Shown here: positions 1 through 13,500 of the stretch, piece after piece
How positions within the stretch are numbered: the stretch's first letter is position 1
Layout of the letters: each line of letters opens with the position of its first letter
NCBI GenBank assembly: GCA_032718475.1
Contig: JAUCBJ010007026.1
Coordinates: 1-52,642 of the forward strand
Source: Nemertoderma westbladi
Lineage: Eukaryota; Xenacoelomorpha; Nemertodermatida; Nemertodermatidae
Reading direction: 5' to 3'
Length of the DNA: 52,642 nt
The notes under the pieces: model-generated
What the model was told of the DNA's origin: nothing
The model's input: only the letters and a program-made list of their open reading frames with translations
Database searches by the model: none
Made by a program: the position numbers and the translations under genes

Positions 1-1461
1 AGGGTCTGCTAAATAACATTGGATTCAATACACACCACATTAATATAAATCGCAATTGTTATGTATAGCCGGTCTCTCTAACCTGTAGTGTTATCAAGAA
101 AATTGGGAATTGGGTGATTTATCCGTATTATCCAAATAGCAATATTTCCATCAACAAATAGGTACAATTAATAACTGACGGTAAAATAACAGTACAAACA
201 ATATGATTAATGCAATTAAATTAAGTGAGTTAATGCTGTCTTTCGATTTGATTGATTAATCAATTATGATTTGTTTCGGTAACAGTTTATACTTTCGATA
301 ATTCAAGCAGTTTACTAGAGTTCTTCCCAAAAGGCCGGTGTTTCTGGCTTAGACAGCAATAACAACAAAGTAACAAGTAAAAACAGTAAGACAGAACACT
401 CTCCTTATGATCGGCAGAAAAGCTACACGTCGACAGGAAAAATCGCTCTGATTGGCCCAAGCCAAACAAAAGAACCACGCGTCCAATGGCTGTTTCCATG
501 TCAGCAACCAGCTGCTAGATGTCGTAATATGAATCATCACGGCTAAGCTGTGAAAGGTAGTTAGTGCATTACAAGTTTTTTGTCTTACCATGTCCGCCAA
601 AACACGTATATAGCAGAATGATTTTTATGTCCGTTAAAACACCTGTAAAGGTACCTTGCGGGCGAGGGGAATATATATACAGTTGGAGAACCCTTTTAGA
701 GTATTCCAGCGCCTGGGGGGGAACTGGCCAGCAAAGGCAAACGTATCAGTTATCCCACAAAAGCTTTTACACTACTATTGTGAAATTTCACAAAAATAAT
801 ATTAATAATATTTAACTTTTGCAATAAATTGGCCGATTAGTACCTTGATTATTGCCAATTTATCAATAACTGACATTAATTCGATATATAAAAAGCCAGG
901 CCTCGAAACTCTTATGCGTTTTTCTAAAAATGACGTACTTTATTGTTCATACACGGTTTTGGAGTGAGGGGGCCGAGTACAGGGATAACAGCGCACTGTA
1001 CCAGCATACAGTATAAAAAGTAGTATTTTAGTACTAGTAGGCCTATTAGTAATAGTAGCAGTATTCAGAATTGGGCAGTTGGGTTTGGGAAGGCTACAGA
1101 AGAATACTGAATACATACCTACAGAACTGCTAACTGCATACCGCTGTACCCAGGTACCGGTAATACAGTAATAGGCTACTGGAATAAGACCTGAGGTCGC
1201 CAAACTTCTGAACTTCCAAACACAAACTGAAATACTGAAATTGAAATACCTGAATACCGGGCCTAACTAAAAAATATAGGCCTAACTGAATAAACCTAAC
1301 TTCCGCTCGAACTATCTGTCTTTAGCTGTTTAGAGAGTAACACTAACATTTAACAATCTGATAAAATCTTATAGATTAAAATATACGCAGATACGGTAGG
1401 CCTACCCGATATAGGCTATGCCTACAGTCTGATAATTACACTGACAAGACGACGTACGACC
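1..1461. other. Upstream flank and presumed 5'UTR/promoter of PHRF1
   Basis: No supported coding region was found. Short open frames on both strands resemble no family I know. The right half is rich in TAGGCCTA-type palindromes (near 1035, 1277 and 1397), and the same motif recurs in intron 1. The PHRF1 promoter and 5'UTR presumably lie between about 880 and 1461. Confidence 0.5.
885..893 (+). promoter_or_regulatory. TATA-like box upstream of PHRF1
   Basis: TATATAAAA lies about 570 bp upstream of the PHRF1 ATG and would place a start site near 915. A second TATAAAAAG lies near 1014. No initiator was resolved and the 5'UTR is not defined, so either box could be chance in AT-rich DNA. Confidence 0.25.
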
Positions 1462-1594
1462 ATGAGTGCTGGAGGTAGTCCATTAGGTGGCGGTTCCGGT
1501 TCCCATCACGATTCGGATTACGATTCCGATGAAACTGACGAGGACGAGGAATACCAGTTGGCTCTTGAGCTATCGGTCTTGGATGATACAAAAG
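1462..1594 (+). CDS. PHRF1: PHRF1 exon 1 (start codon, acidic N-terminus)
   Basis: The exon opens with ATG after CGACC and encodes 44 codons plus one base: Gly/Ser-rich, then His/Asp/Glu-rich ([20 protein letters not shown]). It ends ACAAAAG/GTAGGC in phase 1, matching the next acceptor. A 5' non-coding exon cannot be excluded. Confidence 0.8.
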
Positions 1595-4500
1595 GTAGGC
1601 CTAAAGTTTGCAATCACTTGACTGCACATTTTTATTTTCAATCTTAAGTCTGTAAGTCGTCAGCTGTCGTAACGGTACTGTCACTGTCTGACCTGCTGAC
1701 TGTCGTAGGCCATGGGTACCAGTACGTCTGTACGTCGATTTTATAGGTAATATGGTAAACTATTTTTATTCTTTAATTGTTACATTTTTGCTCGAATATA
1801 CCAGTATACCTACCCCAAATTCGGAAGAAAAAGTTTCACTTTTTTCCCTAGGTAAAAAGTAACCTAACCCATAGTATTGCATTGATTTTACTTTTTTTCC
1901 CGGCGTAAAAAGTAAGATAAAACATTTTTGGTGGAATTTCTTAATTTCCTCTTGTATTGCATGTGATGAAAGAACATCGACGTAAAAAAATTTGCACGTA
2001 ATTTGAGAAAAATCCATTCACAAACTCAAAAGTTATTACAAATTTAGTGTCTGCAAGGCGTACACCAAAACGGAACTCTATATCCAATATTGTTTAGGCC
2101 TATGTAGTTAAGCGGCTCTCGGCTCTCTAGTTACGTAATAAATATTCGAGAACACTAAATTATTTAACATTGAGTAAGGCAGCATCAGGAGTTGAAGAGT
2201 ACAATAATTTGAATCGCAGTAACTTTAACTGTGGAAGCAATAGCCTATAGGCCTACAGATTTAGTAGAATACTACAGTTCAAATTATTTTGTATCACTAC
2301 TGCACTATATCTCTCTATCTTATATTAAAGAATTGAACAACAAAAAAGTACCAATTTAAGAATAAAATTACGTATTACATGGGCAAAAAAACGTAGAACA
2401 TATTTTTTCAATAATCTTTCTAATGATATGAAAAAATTACGACTACTTTGAAGAATGGCCACGATACGGAGGGTGCAATTTCGCAAAAGACACTTTTTAA
2501 AACGCTTGTATTTATAAAAATAATTTACAGGCAAAATCGAAAATTACGGCTTCATGGGGACATCGACGGTGAGTGGAGCTAGTTGTGTTTCAAATTTCAA
2601 GCAATATGATAAAGATTTAAAAAGTTGGGGGGGGGGGGGGGGGGTGTCATCAGGAAATCACTATTACGGGTCATGGTGTACTACATGTACTTTTTGTACT
2701 ACAGTAGGCCTAGGGCTACTTACTGTTTATGTACGTTGTGTTTTTATTTCAAAAAATGAAATCGACGCAAATAACAGCTGATTACTCCTAAAAATAAAAG
2801 TGTAACCTGTTCTCAGTTCTTTTGACTTTCGTGTATTGTTTTAGATAGAATGATGTGTCACTGCAACCTGTTCCTTTCCCTAAATTGACAATTTAACGCT
2901 GAGACAGATATTTAATTATCCGAGATGGTATTTGCGCCAATTCCCCTATGTGCATGTCTTCATTTTTATTTTATTTACGTTGCTTGTTTTGATTAGTTCG
3001 TTGATTCATTTGCAATTGTATTTCTTTGTACCGCAGAAAAAGGAACAGAGATAACCGATATAGAAAAGTGCCCTGTGTGTCTCAATGAACTGATCAACCA
3101 AACTATAGGCACGCCTGAGTCTTGTGAACCTACCCACAACTTCTGTCTGGAATGCATTGATGAATGGAGCAAGGTAGAGGAGAGTTTTACTAACTTAGTT
3201 TATCATCTATGAACTATGCAATTTATTCTTTGAATCCATATCTTTCCAACTTATAAAACTGATTTATTATTAATAATAATTATATTTTCTAGAACACAAA
3301 TACTTGTCCAATTGACCGAAAAGCTTTCCATGTGATATTGGTTAGGGATACACTCAAGGGTAACGTTACTACCCGTCTGAAAGTTAAGAACAAGAAGCTA
3401 ACCTTTACGGAGGAGGACGACAGCTACATTGTGGTAGATGATGACCCTTGTCAGGTAGGTATTGCACATGACATTTTATAGCATTTTAACAAACTAATAC
3501 TAATTAATAATAAATATTCAGCAAACTTTTATCAACCTATTAATGGCCGTTTTCCTAAAGTCTGTGTGTGTGTGTGTGTGTGTGTCGGAAGCCATAATTG
3601 TCGGATAATTGTCCAAGATATAACTAGCCTAGTATAATTATAATTGTTCGCTAAGATGTCTTGTAGCTTTCTCTGAACGAATACCCCATTCGTGTTATAC
3701 AGGATTTGCTCTACAGTCTGCAGGATGGTGGTAGCGCTACTGTAGTATTTAAATTTCAGGTTCAGTTTCATTGTAAAGTTTTTTATATTTTTTATATCCC
3801 AAATTTGTTTGAGATAATAATAATAATTGTGAAATGAATTAGGTTTGTGGCTCTTCCAATGACGAGCACCTGCTGTTGCTATGCGACGGTTGTGACTCTC
3901 CGTACCACACCTATTGTCTGGAGCCCCCCTTGGATGAGGTCCCAAGCGACCATTGGTTCTGTCCCGATTGCTCGCCTTTACGAGTTCAAGGTTAGTAAAA
4001 CACATCCAATCCATCCATTGCGCCGGGCTTGCAATCTAGTGGTTGTAGGTTTAGCCCCGCCAGGGTCCACTCAGCCTTTCATCCACTGGGGTCGATAAAA
4101 TGAGTACCAGTTAAATAACTGGGAGCAAATCTTGGGATAGGAGTAGCGCCCACCCCTATCCTCGGGTAACAGCTATCGAAAGAGGAGCCTTCGGGTCATC
4201 TCCGGCTTCGGCCGACTGTTTGCTTTGAATAATCGCTAATAAAGGTCCGGGCCTATCCCGAAAAAAATAGTGTTTACTGTAATTTATTGTAATATTATTT
4301 TATTGTTTATTTCTCGTTTAGCAATGGAACTGGTTCAGATTATCGTCAGACAGGTTCCCCGGACCCAGTATTCCGAGAGAGTTCGTCGTCAGGTCGCTAG
4401 GAGGCGTTGTCGCATTCCTACCGCAGATCGTACGCAGACCCAAAGGAGACCGGTCCGAACACGGAACACACATAGAAGAACCAGGTAGCGTACATAGAAG

Positions 4501-7500
4501 AACCAGGTAGCGTACATAGAAGAACCAGGTAGCGTACATAGAAGAACCAGGTAGCGTACATAGAAGAACCAGGTAGCGTACATAGAAGAACCAGGTAGCG
4601 TACATAGAAGAACCAGGTAGCGTACATAGAAGAACCAGGTAGCGTACATAGAAGAACCAGGTAGCGTACCGTACATAGAAGAACCAGGTAGCGTACATAG
4701 AAGAACCAGGTAGCGTACATAGAAGAACCAGGTAGCGTACATAGAAGAACCAGGTAGCGTACATAGAAGAACCAGGTAGCGTACATAGAAGAACCAGGTA
4801 GCGTACATAGAAGAACCAGGTAGCGTACATAGAAGAACCAGGTAGCGTACATAGAAGAACCAGGTATAGCGTACATAGAAGAACCAGGTAGCGTACATAG
4901 AAGAACCAGGTAGCGTACATAGAAGAACCAGGTAGCGTACATAGAAGAACCAGGTAGCGTACATAGAAGAACCAGGTAGCGTACATAGAAGAACCAGGTA
5001 GCGTACATAGAAGAACCAGGTAGCGTACATAGAAGAACCAGGTAGCGTACATAGAAGAACCAGGTAGCGTACATAGAAGAACCAGGTAGCGTACATAGAA
5101 GAACCAAGTAGCGTACATAGAAGAACCAGGTAGCGTACATAGAAGAACCAGGTAGCGTACATAGAAGAACCAGGTAGCGTACATAGAAGAACCAGGTAGC
5201 GTACATAGAAGAACCAGGTAGCGTACATAGAAGAACCAGGTAGCGTACATAGAAGAACCAGGTAGCGTACATAGAAGAACCAGGTAGCGTACATAGAAGA
5301 ACCAGGTAGCGTACATAGAAGAACCAGGTAGCGTACATAGAAGAACCAGGTAGCGTACATAGAAGAACCAGGTAGCGTACATAGAAGAACCAGGTAGCGT
5401 ACATAGAAGAACCAGGTAGCGTACATAGAAGAACCAGGTAGCGTACATAGAAGAACCAGGTAGCGTACATAGAAGAACCAGGTAGCGTACATAGAAGAAC
5501 CAGGTAGCGTACATAGAAGAACCAGGTAGCGTACATAGAAGAACCAGGTAGCGTACATAGAAGAACCAGGTAGCGTACATAGAAGAACCAGGTAGCGTAC
5601 ATAGAAGAACCAGGTAGCGTACATAGAAGAACCAGGTAGCGTACATAGAAGAACCAGGTAGCGTACATAGAAGAACCAGGTAGCGTACATAGAAGAACCA
5701 GGTAGCGTACATAGAAGAACCAGGTAGCGTACATAGAAGAACCAGGTAGCGTACATAGAAGAACCAGGTAGCGTACATAGAAGAACCAGGTAGCGTACAT
5801 AGAAGAACCAGGTAGCGTACATAGAAGAACCAGGTAGCGTACATAGAAGAACCAGGTAGCGTACATAGAAGAACCAGGTAGCGTACATAGAAGAACCAGG
5901 TAGCGTACATAGAAGAACCAGGTAGCGTACATAGAAGAACCAGGTAGCGTACATAGAAGAACCAGGTAGCGTACATAGAAGAACCAGGTAGCGTACATAG
6001 AAGAACCAGGTAGCGTACATAGAAGAACCAGGTAGCGTACATAGAAGAACCAGGTAGCGTACATAGAAGAACCAGGTAGCGTACATAGAAGAACCAGGTA
6101 GCGTACATAGAAGAACCAGGTAGCGTACATAGAAGAACCAGGTAGCGTACATAGAAGAACCAGGTAGCGTACATAGAAGAACCAGGTAGCGTACATAGAA
6201 GAACCAGGTAGCGTACATAGAAGAACCAGGTAGCGTACATAGAAGAACCAGGTAGCGTACATAGAAGAACCAGGTAGCGTACATAGAAGAACCAGGTAGC
6301 GTACATAGAAGAACCAGGTAGCGTACATAGAAGAACCAGGTAGCGTACATAGAAGAACCAGGTAGCGTACATAGAAGAACCAGGTAGCGTACATAGAAGA
6401 ACCAGGTAGCGTACATAGAAGAACCAGGTAGCGTACATAGAAGAACCAGGTAGCGTACATAGAAGAACCAGGTAGCGTACATAGAAGAACCAGGTAGCGT
6501 ACATAGAAGAACCAGGTAGCGTACATAGAAGAACCAGGTAGCGTACATAGAAGAACCAGGTAGCGTACATAGAAGAACCAGGTAGCGTACATAGAAGAAC
6601 CAGGTAGCGTACATAGAAGAACCAGGTAGCGTACATAGAAGAACCAGGTAGCGTACATAGAAGAACCAGGTAGCGTACATAGAAGAACCAGGTAGCGTAC
6701 ATAGAAGAACCAGGTAGCGTACATAGAAGAACCAGGTATATAGCGTACATAGAAGAACCAGGTAGCGTACATAGAAGAACCAGGTAGCGTACATAGAAGA
6801 ACCAGGTAGCGTACATAGAAGAACCAGGTAGCGTACATAGAAGAACCAGGTAGCGTACATAGAAGAACCAGGTAGCGTACATAGAAGAACCAGGTAGCGT
6901 ACATAGAAGAACCAGGTAGCGTACATAGAAGAACCAGGTAGCGTACATAGAAGAACCAGGTAGCGTACATAGAAGAACCAGGTAGCGTACATAGAAGAAC
7001 CAGGTAGCGTACATAGAAGAACCAGGTAGCGTACATAGAAGAACCAGGTAGCGTACATAGAAGAACCAGGTAGCGTACATAGAAGAACCAGGTAGCGTAC
7101 ATAGAAGAACCAGGTAGCGTACATAGAAGAACCAGGTAGCGTACATAGAAGAACCAGGTAGCGTACATAGAAGAACCAGGTAGCGTACATAGAAGAACCA
7201 GGTAGCGTACATAGAAGAACCAGGTAGCGTACATAGAAGAACCAGGTAGCGTACATAGAAGAACCAGGTAGCGTACATAGAAGAACCAGGTAGCGTACAT
7301 AGAAGAACCAGGTAGCGTACATAGAAGAACCAGGTAGCGTACATAGAAGAACCAGGTAGCGTACATAGAAGAACCAGGTAGCGTACATAGAAGAACCAGG
7401 TAGCGTACATAGAAGAACCAGGTAGCGTACATAGAAGAACCAGGTAGCGTACATAGAAGAACCAGGTAGCGTACATAGAAGAACCAGGTAGCGTACATAG

Positions 7501-10500
7501 AAGAACCAGGTAGCGTACATAGAAGAACCAGGTAGCGTACATAGAAGAACCAGGTAGCGTACATAGAAGAACCAGGTAGCGTACATAGAAGAACCAGGTA
7601 GCGTACATAGAAGAACCAGGTAGCGTACATAGAAGAACCAGGTAGCGTACATAGAAGAACCAGGTAGCGTACATAGAAGAACCAGGTAGCGTACATAGAA
7701 GAACCAGGTAGCGTACATAGAAGAACCAGGTAGCGTACATAGAAGAACCAGGTAGCGTACATAGAAGAACCAGGTAGCGTACATAGAAGAACCAGGTAGC
7801 GTACATAGAAGAACCAGGTAGCGTACATAGAAGAACCAGGTAGCGTACATAGAAGAACCAGGTAGCGTACATAGAAGAACCAGGTAGCGTACATAGAAGA
7901 ACCAGGTAGCGTACATAGAAGAACCAGGTAGCGTACATAGAAGAACCAGGTAGCGTACATAGAAGAACCAGGTAGCGTACATAGAAGAACCAGGTAGCGT
8001 ACATAGAAGAACCAGGTAGCGTACATAGAAGAACCAGGTAGCGTACATAGAAGAACCAGGTAGCGTACATAGAAGAACCAGGTAGCGTACATAGAAGAAC
8101 CAGGTAGCGTACATAGAAGAACCAGGTAGCGTACATAGAAGAACCAGGTAGCGTACATAGAAGAACCAGGTAGCGTACATAGAAGAACCAGGTAGCGTAC
8201 ATAGAAGAACCAGGTAGCGTACATAGAAGAACCAGGTAGCGTACATAGAAGAACCAGGTAGCGTACATAGAAGAACCAGGTAGCGTACATAGAAGAACCA
8301 GGTAGCGTACATAGAAGAACCAGGTAGCGTACATAGAAGAACCAGGTAGCGTACATAGAAGAACCAGGTAGCGTACATAGAAGAACCAGGTAGCGTACAT
8401 AGAAGAACCAGGTAGCGTACATAGAAGAACCAGGTAGCGTACATAGAAGAACCAGGTAGCGTACATAGAAGAACCAGGTAGCGTACATAGAAGAACCAGG
8501 TAGCGTACATAGAAGAACCAGGTAGCGTACATAGAAGAACCAGGTAGCGTACATAGAATGACACGAAGTGGAGCCTACGCGCAGCACGTGACTTAAAGTG
8601 TCTTATGTTAAGTGTCAACTCGAAAGAATTATAATCAAATTCTAAGCAGATGTCCCCTAATCACTTTACAACCAACAGGCAGGCAGACTAACTGCAGTCG
8701 ATTTAAGCCCTCACAAAAACTCAAGTCAGAGGTCTAGAATATATTATCAATCCGGATCAGAAAGAAAGGATCATAAACAATAATTATACGAAATGGCTGT
8801 ATGGTTTGCATTTCGGACATTTCTAAAATGTTTTAATTTCAGCCCACTAGCGGTAGACTGGAGAACTGCCGACGCCGAGGGATTGCCATCCCAACAAAGA
8901 CGTAGCTTGTTGATGGTCTACATGCGGCATTTATGTCTGTCAAGTTTCAGCTTAAATTAAATGGATAACCAATAACGAGATGAGAGATGTTTACACTTTC
9001 AGATATTCCGACCTCTAGCGTCAAACTGTAGAGGTGTATATGCTGCTTATCCTATGTACTATAATATATGTAACCAGTTTCAGCTTAAAACTGATGAAAA
9101 TCAAGGGCATTGTGAAAGGTTTTCACTTTCGGGCATTTCTCCCTCTAGTGACATACTGGAGAACTGCGCGGACCGGTTCCTGTAAATATACGCTAATTTT
9201 TAGGTCAGCGTAGCGAGATATCTAGTATTCACTCCGTTGTTGATGTTGTTTGTGTTAATTCACAATTTTATATGGCTCGTACGGCGCAGTCGCGAAGTTG
9301 GTAGAACGTTGGACTTGGAATCTCTAGGTACCGAGTTCAATCCAACTTTCCGGTGAATTTTTGGTGCTGTATTAGAGGAAACTGTAAAAGCAATGGCTCC
9401 ATCAGACTCACGCAGTCCATGCGTTAGTAGACACATACCTTTGCGCGATTTCGCGCTTGTTTATAAATCCGTGACCGCTGCGGTCTGCCGGGGTTGTAAA
9501 AGGAGGACTATGAGATTTGTAATTTTGACCTCTTGCTAAATCAGCCAAACCAATCAATTCCAAAATATTTTGAGCTCTGAAGATCATTTTTTTAAGCGCT
9601 TATGGGGGCCTATGCTATCTTAGATGGTATACTTGTATACAGATATGTAGATCCGTTATCAAGTCTGCCGCTCCATTGCTTAATGACTGACTGAAAGCAT
9701 TCTCCCTTAAATTTGGCAGATTTGTTACACAAGGCCGGCAGCGTTTCTGTAATGGTGATCCATAAGAAGTTCACCATCTGCCATACACTTAATCCGAATC
9801 GACGTTCGGTGTTCTTTGTACCCGTATCACCCCCAGCACTCATGATTGATAATTATAATTGAAATAATTTAATTAGAATTCTAAGAATTTAGATCTTTTA
9901 GATCGAATAATTTAATAAGAATAAGTATTTTATAATTATTTAGGCGAAGATTTCGCAGGCACAGACGTACCGAGCCTGTTACCGTGGAAACAGTTCCGTC
10001 TTCTGGATGTGGTGGTTTCGCTCCGAATGAAAGCTTTTCTTCTCAAGGTAAAGATACATCGTTCCATAAACCATTGAAAGTTGAAACCAACATACACTAT
10101 ATTGGGATCTATGATACAGTAATGCGGAAGCAAAATACGTGTTACTAGGGTGAACTTATAATAACTGCACCAAAAATATAACACAATAGCATTTTATTTG
10201 CTTATTCATGTAGTTGAGAAGAAAGCGGCAGGAGAAACGTGTGCCGTTGACTTTGAGGTTACAGTGAAGGATGCGTACGACCCCGCGCTAGATCGCTACC
10301 TACAGACGAGAAACAAACCGAGGAAACCGAGGTACGTTACTAATTTATTACCTACGGCTTGTGGTTAAGAATCCCACTGTCGCTCGCTAATACCGTTGAG
10401 TAGCTATATACGTACGGGTCGAACCACGGTGGGTATGGTGACGCGCAACTCAGAGCCGCTTCACGTTAAGCGCTGAATGAGCACCGGTGCTTTAATGCGG

Positions 10501-13500
10501 AACAATAAACACCCAATCGGATAGTTCGTGTGGTTTGAGCAACGGTGCGTTAATGCGGAACAATAAACACCCAATCGGATAGTTCGTGTGGTTTGAGCAC
10601 CGGTGCGTTAATGCGGAACAATAAACACCCAATCGGATAGTTAGTGTGGTTTGAGCACCGGTGCGTTAATGCGGAACAATAAACACCCAATCGGATAGTT
10701 AGTGTGGTTTGAGCAACGGTGCGTTAATGCGGAACAATAAACATCCAATCGGATAGTTCGTGTGGTTTGAGCACCGGTGCGTTAATGCGGAACAATAAAC
10801 ACCCAATCGGATAGTTAGTGTGGTTTGAGCAACGGTGCGTTAATGCGGAACAATAAACATCCAATCGGATAGTTCGTGTGGTTTGAGCACCGGTGCGTTA
10901 ATGCGGAACAATAAACACCCAATCGGATAGTTAGTGTGGTTTGAGCACCGGTGCGTTAATGCGGAACAATAAACACCCAATCGGATAGTTCGTGTGGTTT
11001 GAGCAACGGTGCGTTAATGCGGAACAATAAACACCCAATCGGATAGTTCGTGTGGTTTGAGCACCGGTGCGTTAATGCGGAACAATAAACACCCAATCGG
11101 ATAGTTAGTGTGGTTTGAGCACCGGTGCGTTAATGCGGAACAATAAACACCCAATCGGATAGTTCGTGTGGTTTGAGCACCGGTGCGTTAATGCGGAACA
11201 ATAAACACCCAATCGGATAGTTCGTGTGGTTTGAGCACCGGTGCGTTAATGCGGAACAATAAACACCCAATCGGATAGTTCGTGTGGTTTGAGCAACGGT
11301 GCGTTAATGCGGAACAATAAACACCCAATCGGATAGTTCGTGTGGTTTGAGCAACGGTGCGTTAATGCGGAACAATAAACACCCAATCGGATAGTTCGTG
11401 TGGTTTGAGCACCGGTGCGTTAATGCGGAACAATAAACACCCAATCGGATAGTTAGTGTGGTTTGAGCACCGGTGCGTTAATGCGGAACAATAAACACCC
11501 AATCGGATAGTTCGTGTGGTTTGAGCACCGGTGCGTTAATGCGGAACAATAAACACCCAATCGGATAGTTAGTGTGGTTTGAGCACCGGTGCGTTAATGC
11601 GGAACAATAAACAGCCAATCGGATAGTTAGTGTGGTTTGAGCACCGGTGCGTTAATGCGGAACAATAAACAGCCAATCGGATAGTTCGTGTGGTTTGAGC
11701 ACCGGTGCGTTAATGCGGGATAATAAACACCCAATCGGATAGTTCGTGTGGTTTGAGCAACGGTGCGTTAATGCGGAACAATAAACACCCAATCGGATAG
11801 TTCATGTGGTTTGAGCACCGGTGCTTTAATGCGGAACAATAAACACCCAATCGGATAGTTCATGTGGTTTGAGCAACGGTGCGTTAATGCGGAACAATAA
11901 ACACACAATCGGATAGTTAATGTGGTTTGAGCACCGGTGCGTTAATGCGGAACATTAAACACCCAATCGGATAGTTCGTGTGGTTTGAGCACCGGTGCGT
12001 TAATGCGGAACAATAAACACCCAATCGGATAGTTCATGTGGTTTGAGCAACGGTGCGTTAATGCGGAACAATAAACACCCAATCGGATAGTTCATGTGGT
12101 TTGAGCAACGGTGCGTTAATGCGGAACAATAAACACCCAATCGGATAGTTAGTGTGGTTTGAGCACCGGTGCGTTAATGCGGAACATTAAACACCCAATC
12201 GGATAGTTAGTGTGGTTTGAGCAACGGTGCGTTAATGCGGAACAATAAACACCCAATCGGATAGTTCATGTGGTTTGAGCAACGGTGCGTTAATGCGGAA
12301 CAATAAACACCCAATCGGATAGTTCGTGTGGTTTGAGCATCGGTGCGTTAATGCGGAACAATAAACACCCAATCGGATAGTTCGTGTGGTTTGAGCACCG
12401 GTGCGTTAATGCGGAACAATAAACACCCAATCGGATAGTTCGTGTGGTTTGAGCACCGGTGCGTTAATGCGGAACAATAAACACCCAATCGGATAGTTCG
12501 TGTGGTTTGAGCACCGGTGCGTTAATGCGGAACAATAAACACACAATCGGATAGTTAGTGTGGTTTGAGCAACGGTGCGTTAATGCGGAACAATAAACAC
12601 CCAATCGGATAGTTAGTGTGGTTTGAGCAACGGTGCGTTAATGCGGAACAATAAACACCCAATCGGATAGTTAATGTGGTTTGAGCACCGGTGCGTTAAT
12701 GCGGAACAATAAAGACCCAATCGGATAGTTCGTGTGGTTTGAGCACCGGTGCTTTAATGCGGAACAATAAACACCCAATCGGATAGTTCATGTGGTTTGA
12801 GCACCGGTGCGTTAATGCGGAACAATAAAGACCCAATCGGATAGTTCATGTGGTTTGAGCACCGGTGCTTTAATGCGGAACAATAAACACCCAATCGGAT
12901 AGTTCATGTGGATTGAGCAACGGTGCGTTAATGCGGAACAATAAACACCCAATCGGATAGTTCATGTGGTTTGAGCAACGGTGCGTTAAGGCGGAACAAT
13001 AAACACCCAATCGGATAGTTAATGTGGTTTGAGCAACGGTGCGTTAAGGCGGAACAATAAACACCCAATCGGATAGTTCGTGTGGTTTGAGCACCGGTGC
13101 GTTAATGCGGAACAATAAACACCCAATCGGATAGTTCATGTGGTTTGAGCACCGGTGCGTTAATGCGGAACAATAAACACCCAATCGGATAGTTCGTGTG
13201 GTTTGAGCACCGGTGCGTTAATGCGGAACAATAAACACCCAATCGGATAGTTCATGTGGTTTGAGCAACGGTGCTTTAATGCGGAACAATAAACACCCAA
13301 TCGGATAGTTCGTGTGGTTTGAGCAACGGTGCGTTAATGCGGAACAATAAACACCCAATCGGATAGTTAATGTGGTTTGAGCAACGGTGCGTTAATGCGG
13401 AACAATAAACACCCAATCGGATAGTTAATGTGGTTTGAGCAACGGTGCGTTAATGCGGAACAATAAACACCCAATCGGATAGTTAATGTGGTTTGAGCAA

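Noticed and set aside
577-600. Possible first exon of a divergent gene (GGCGGACATG/GTAAGA on the minus strand)
   Set aside because: Attractive start and donor, but no downstream exon or protein family could be shown inside the window.
4318-8618. Three overlapping minus-strand ORFs of about 1,400 codons
   Set aside because: They translate the 22-bp array in three frames; the unit lacks stops on that strand. Hydrophobic period-22 repeat, no start context or domain.
9275-9350. tRNA gene
   Set aside because: A and B boxes are present but the D arm has extra bases and the sequence belongs to a dispersed repeat.
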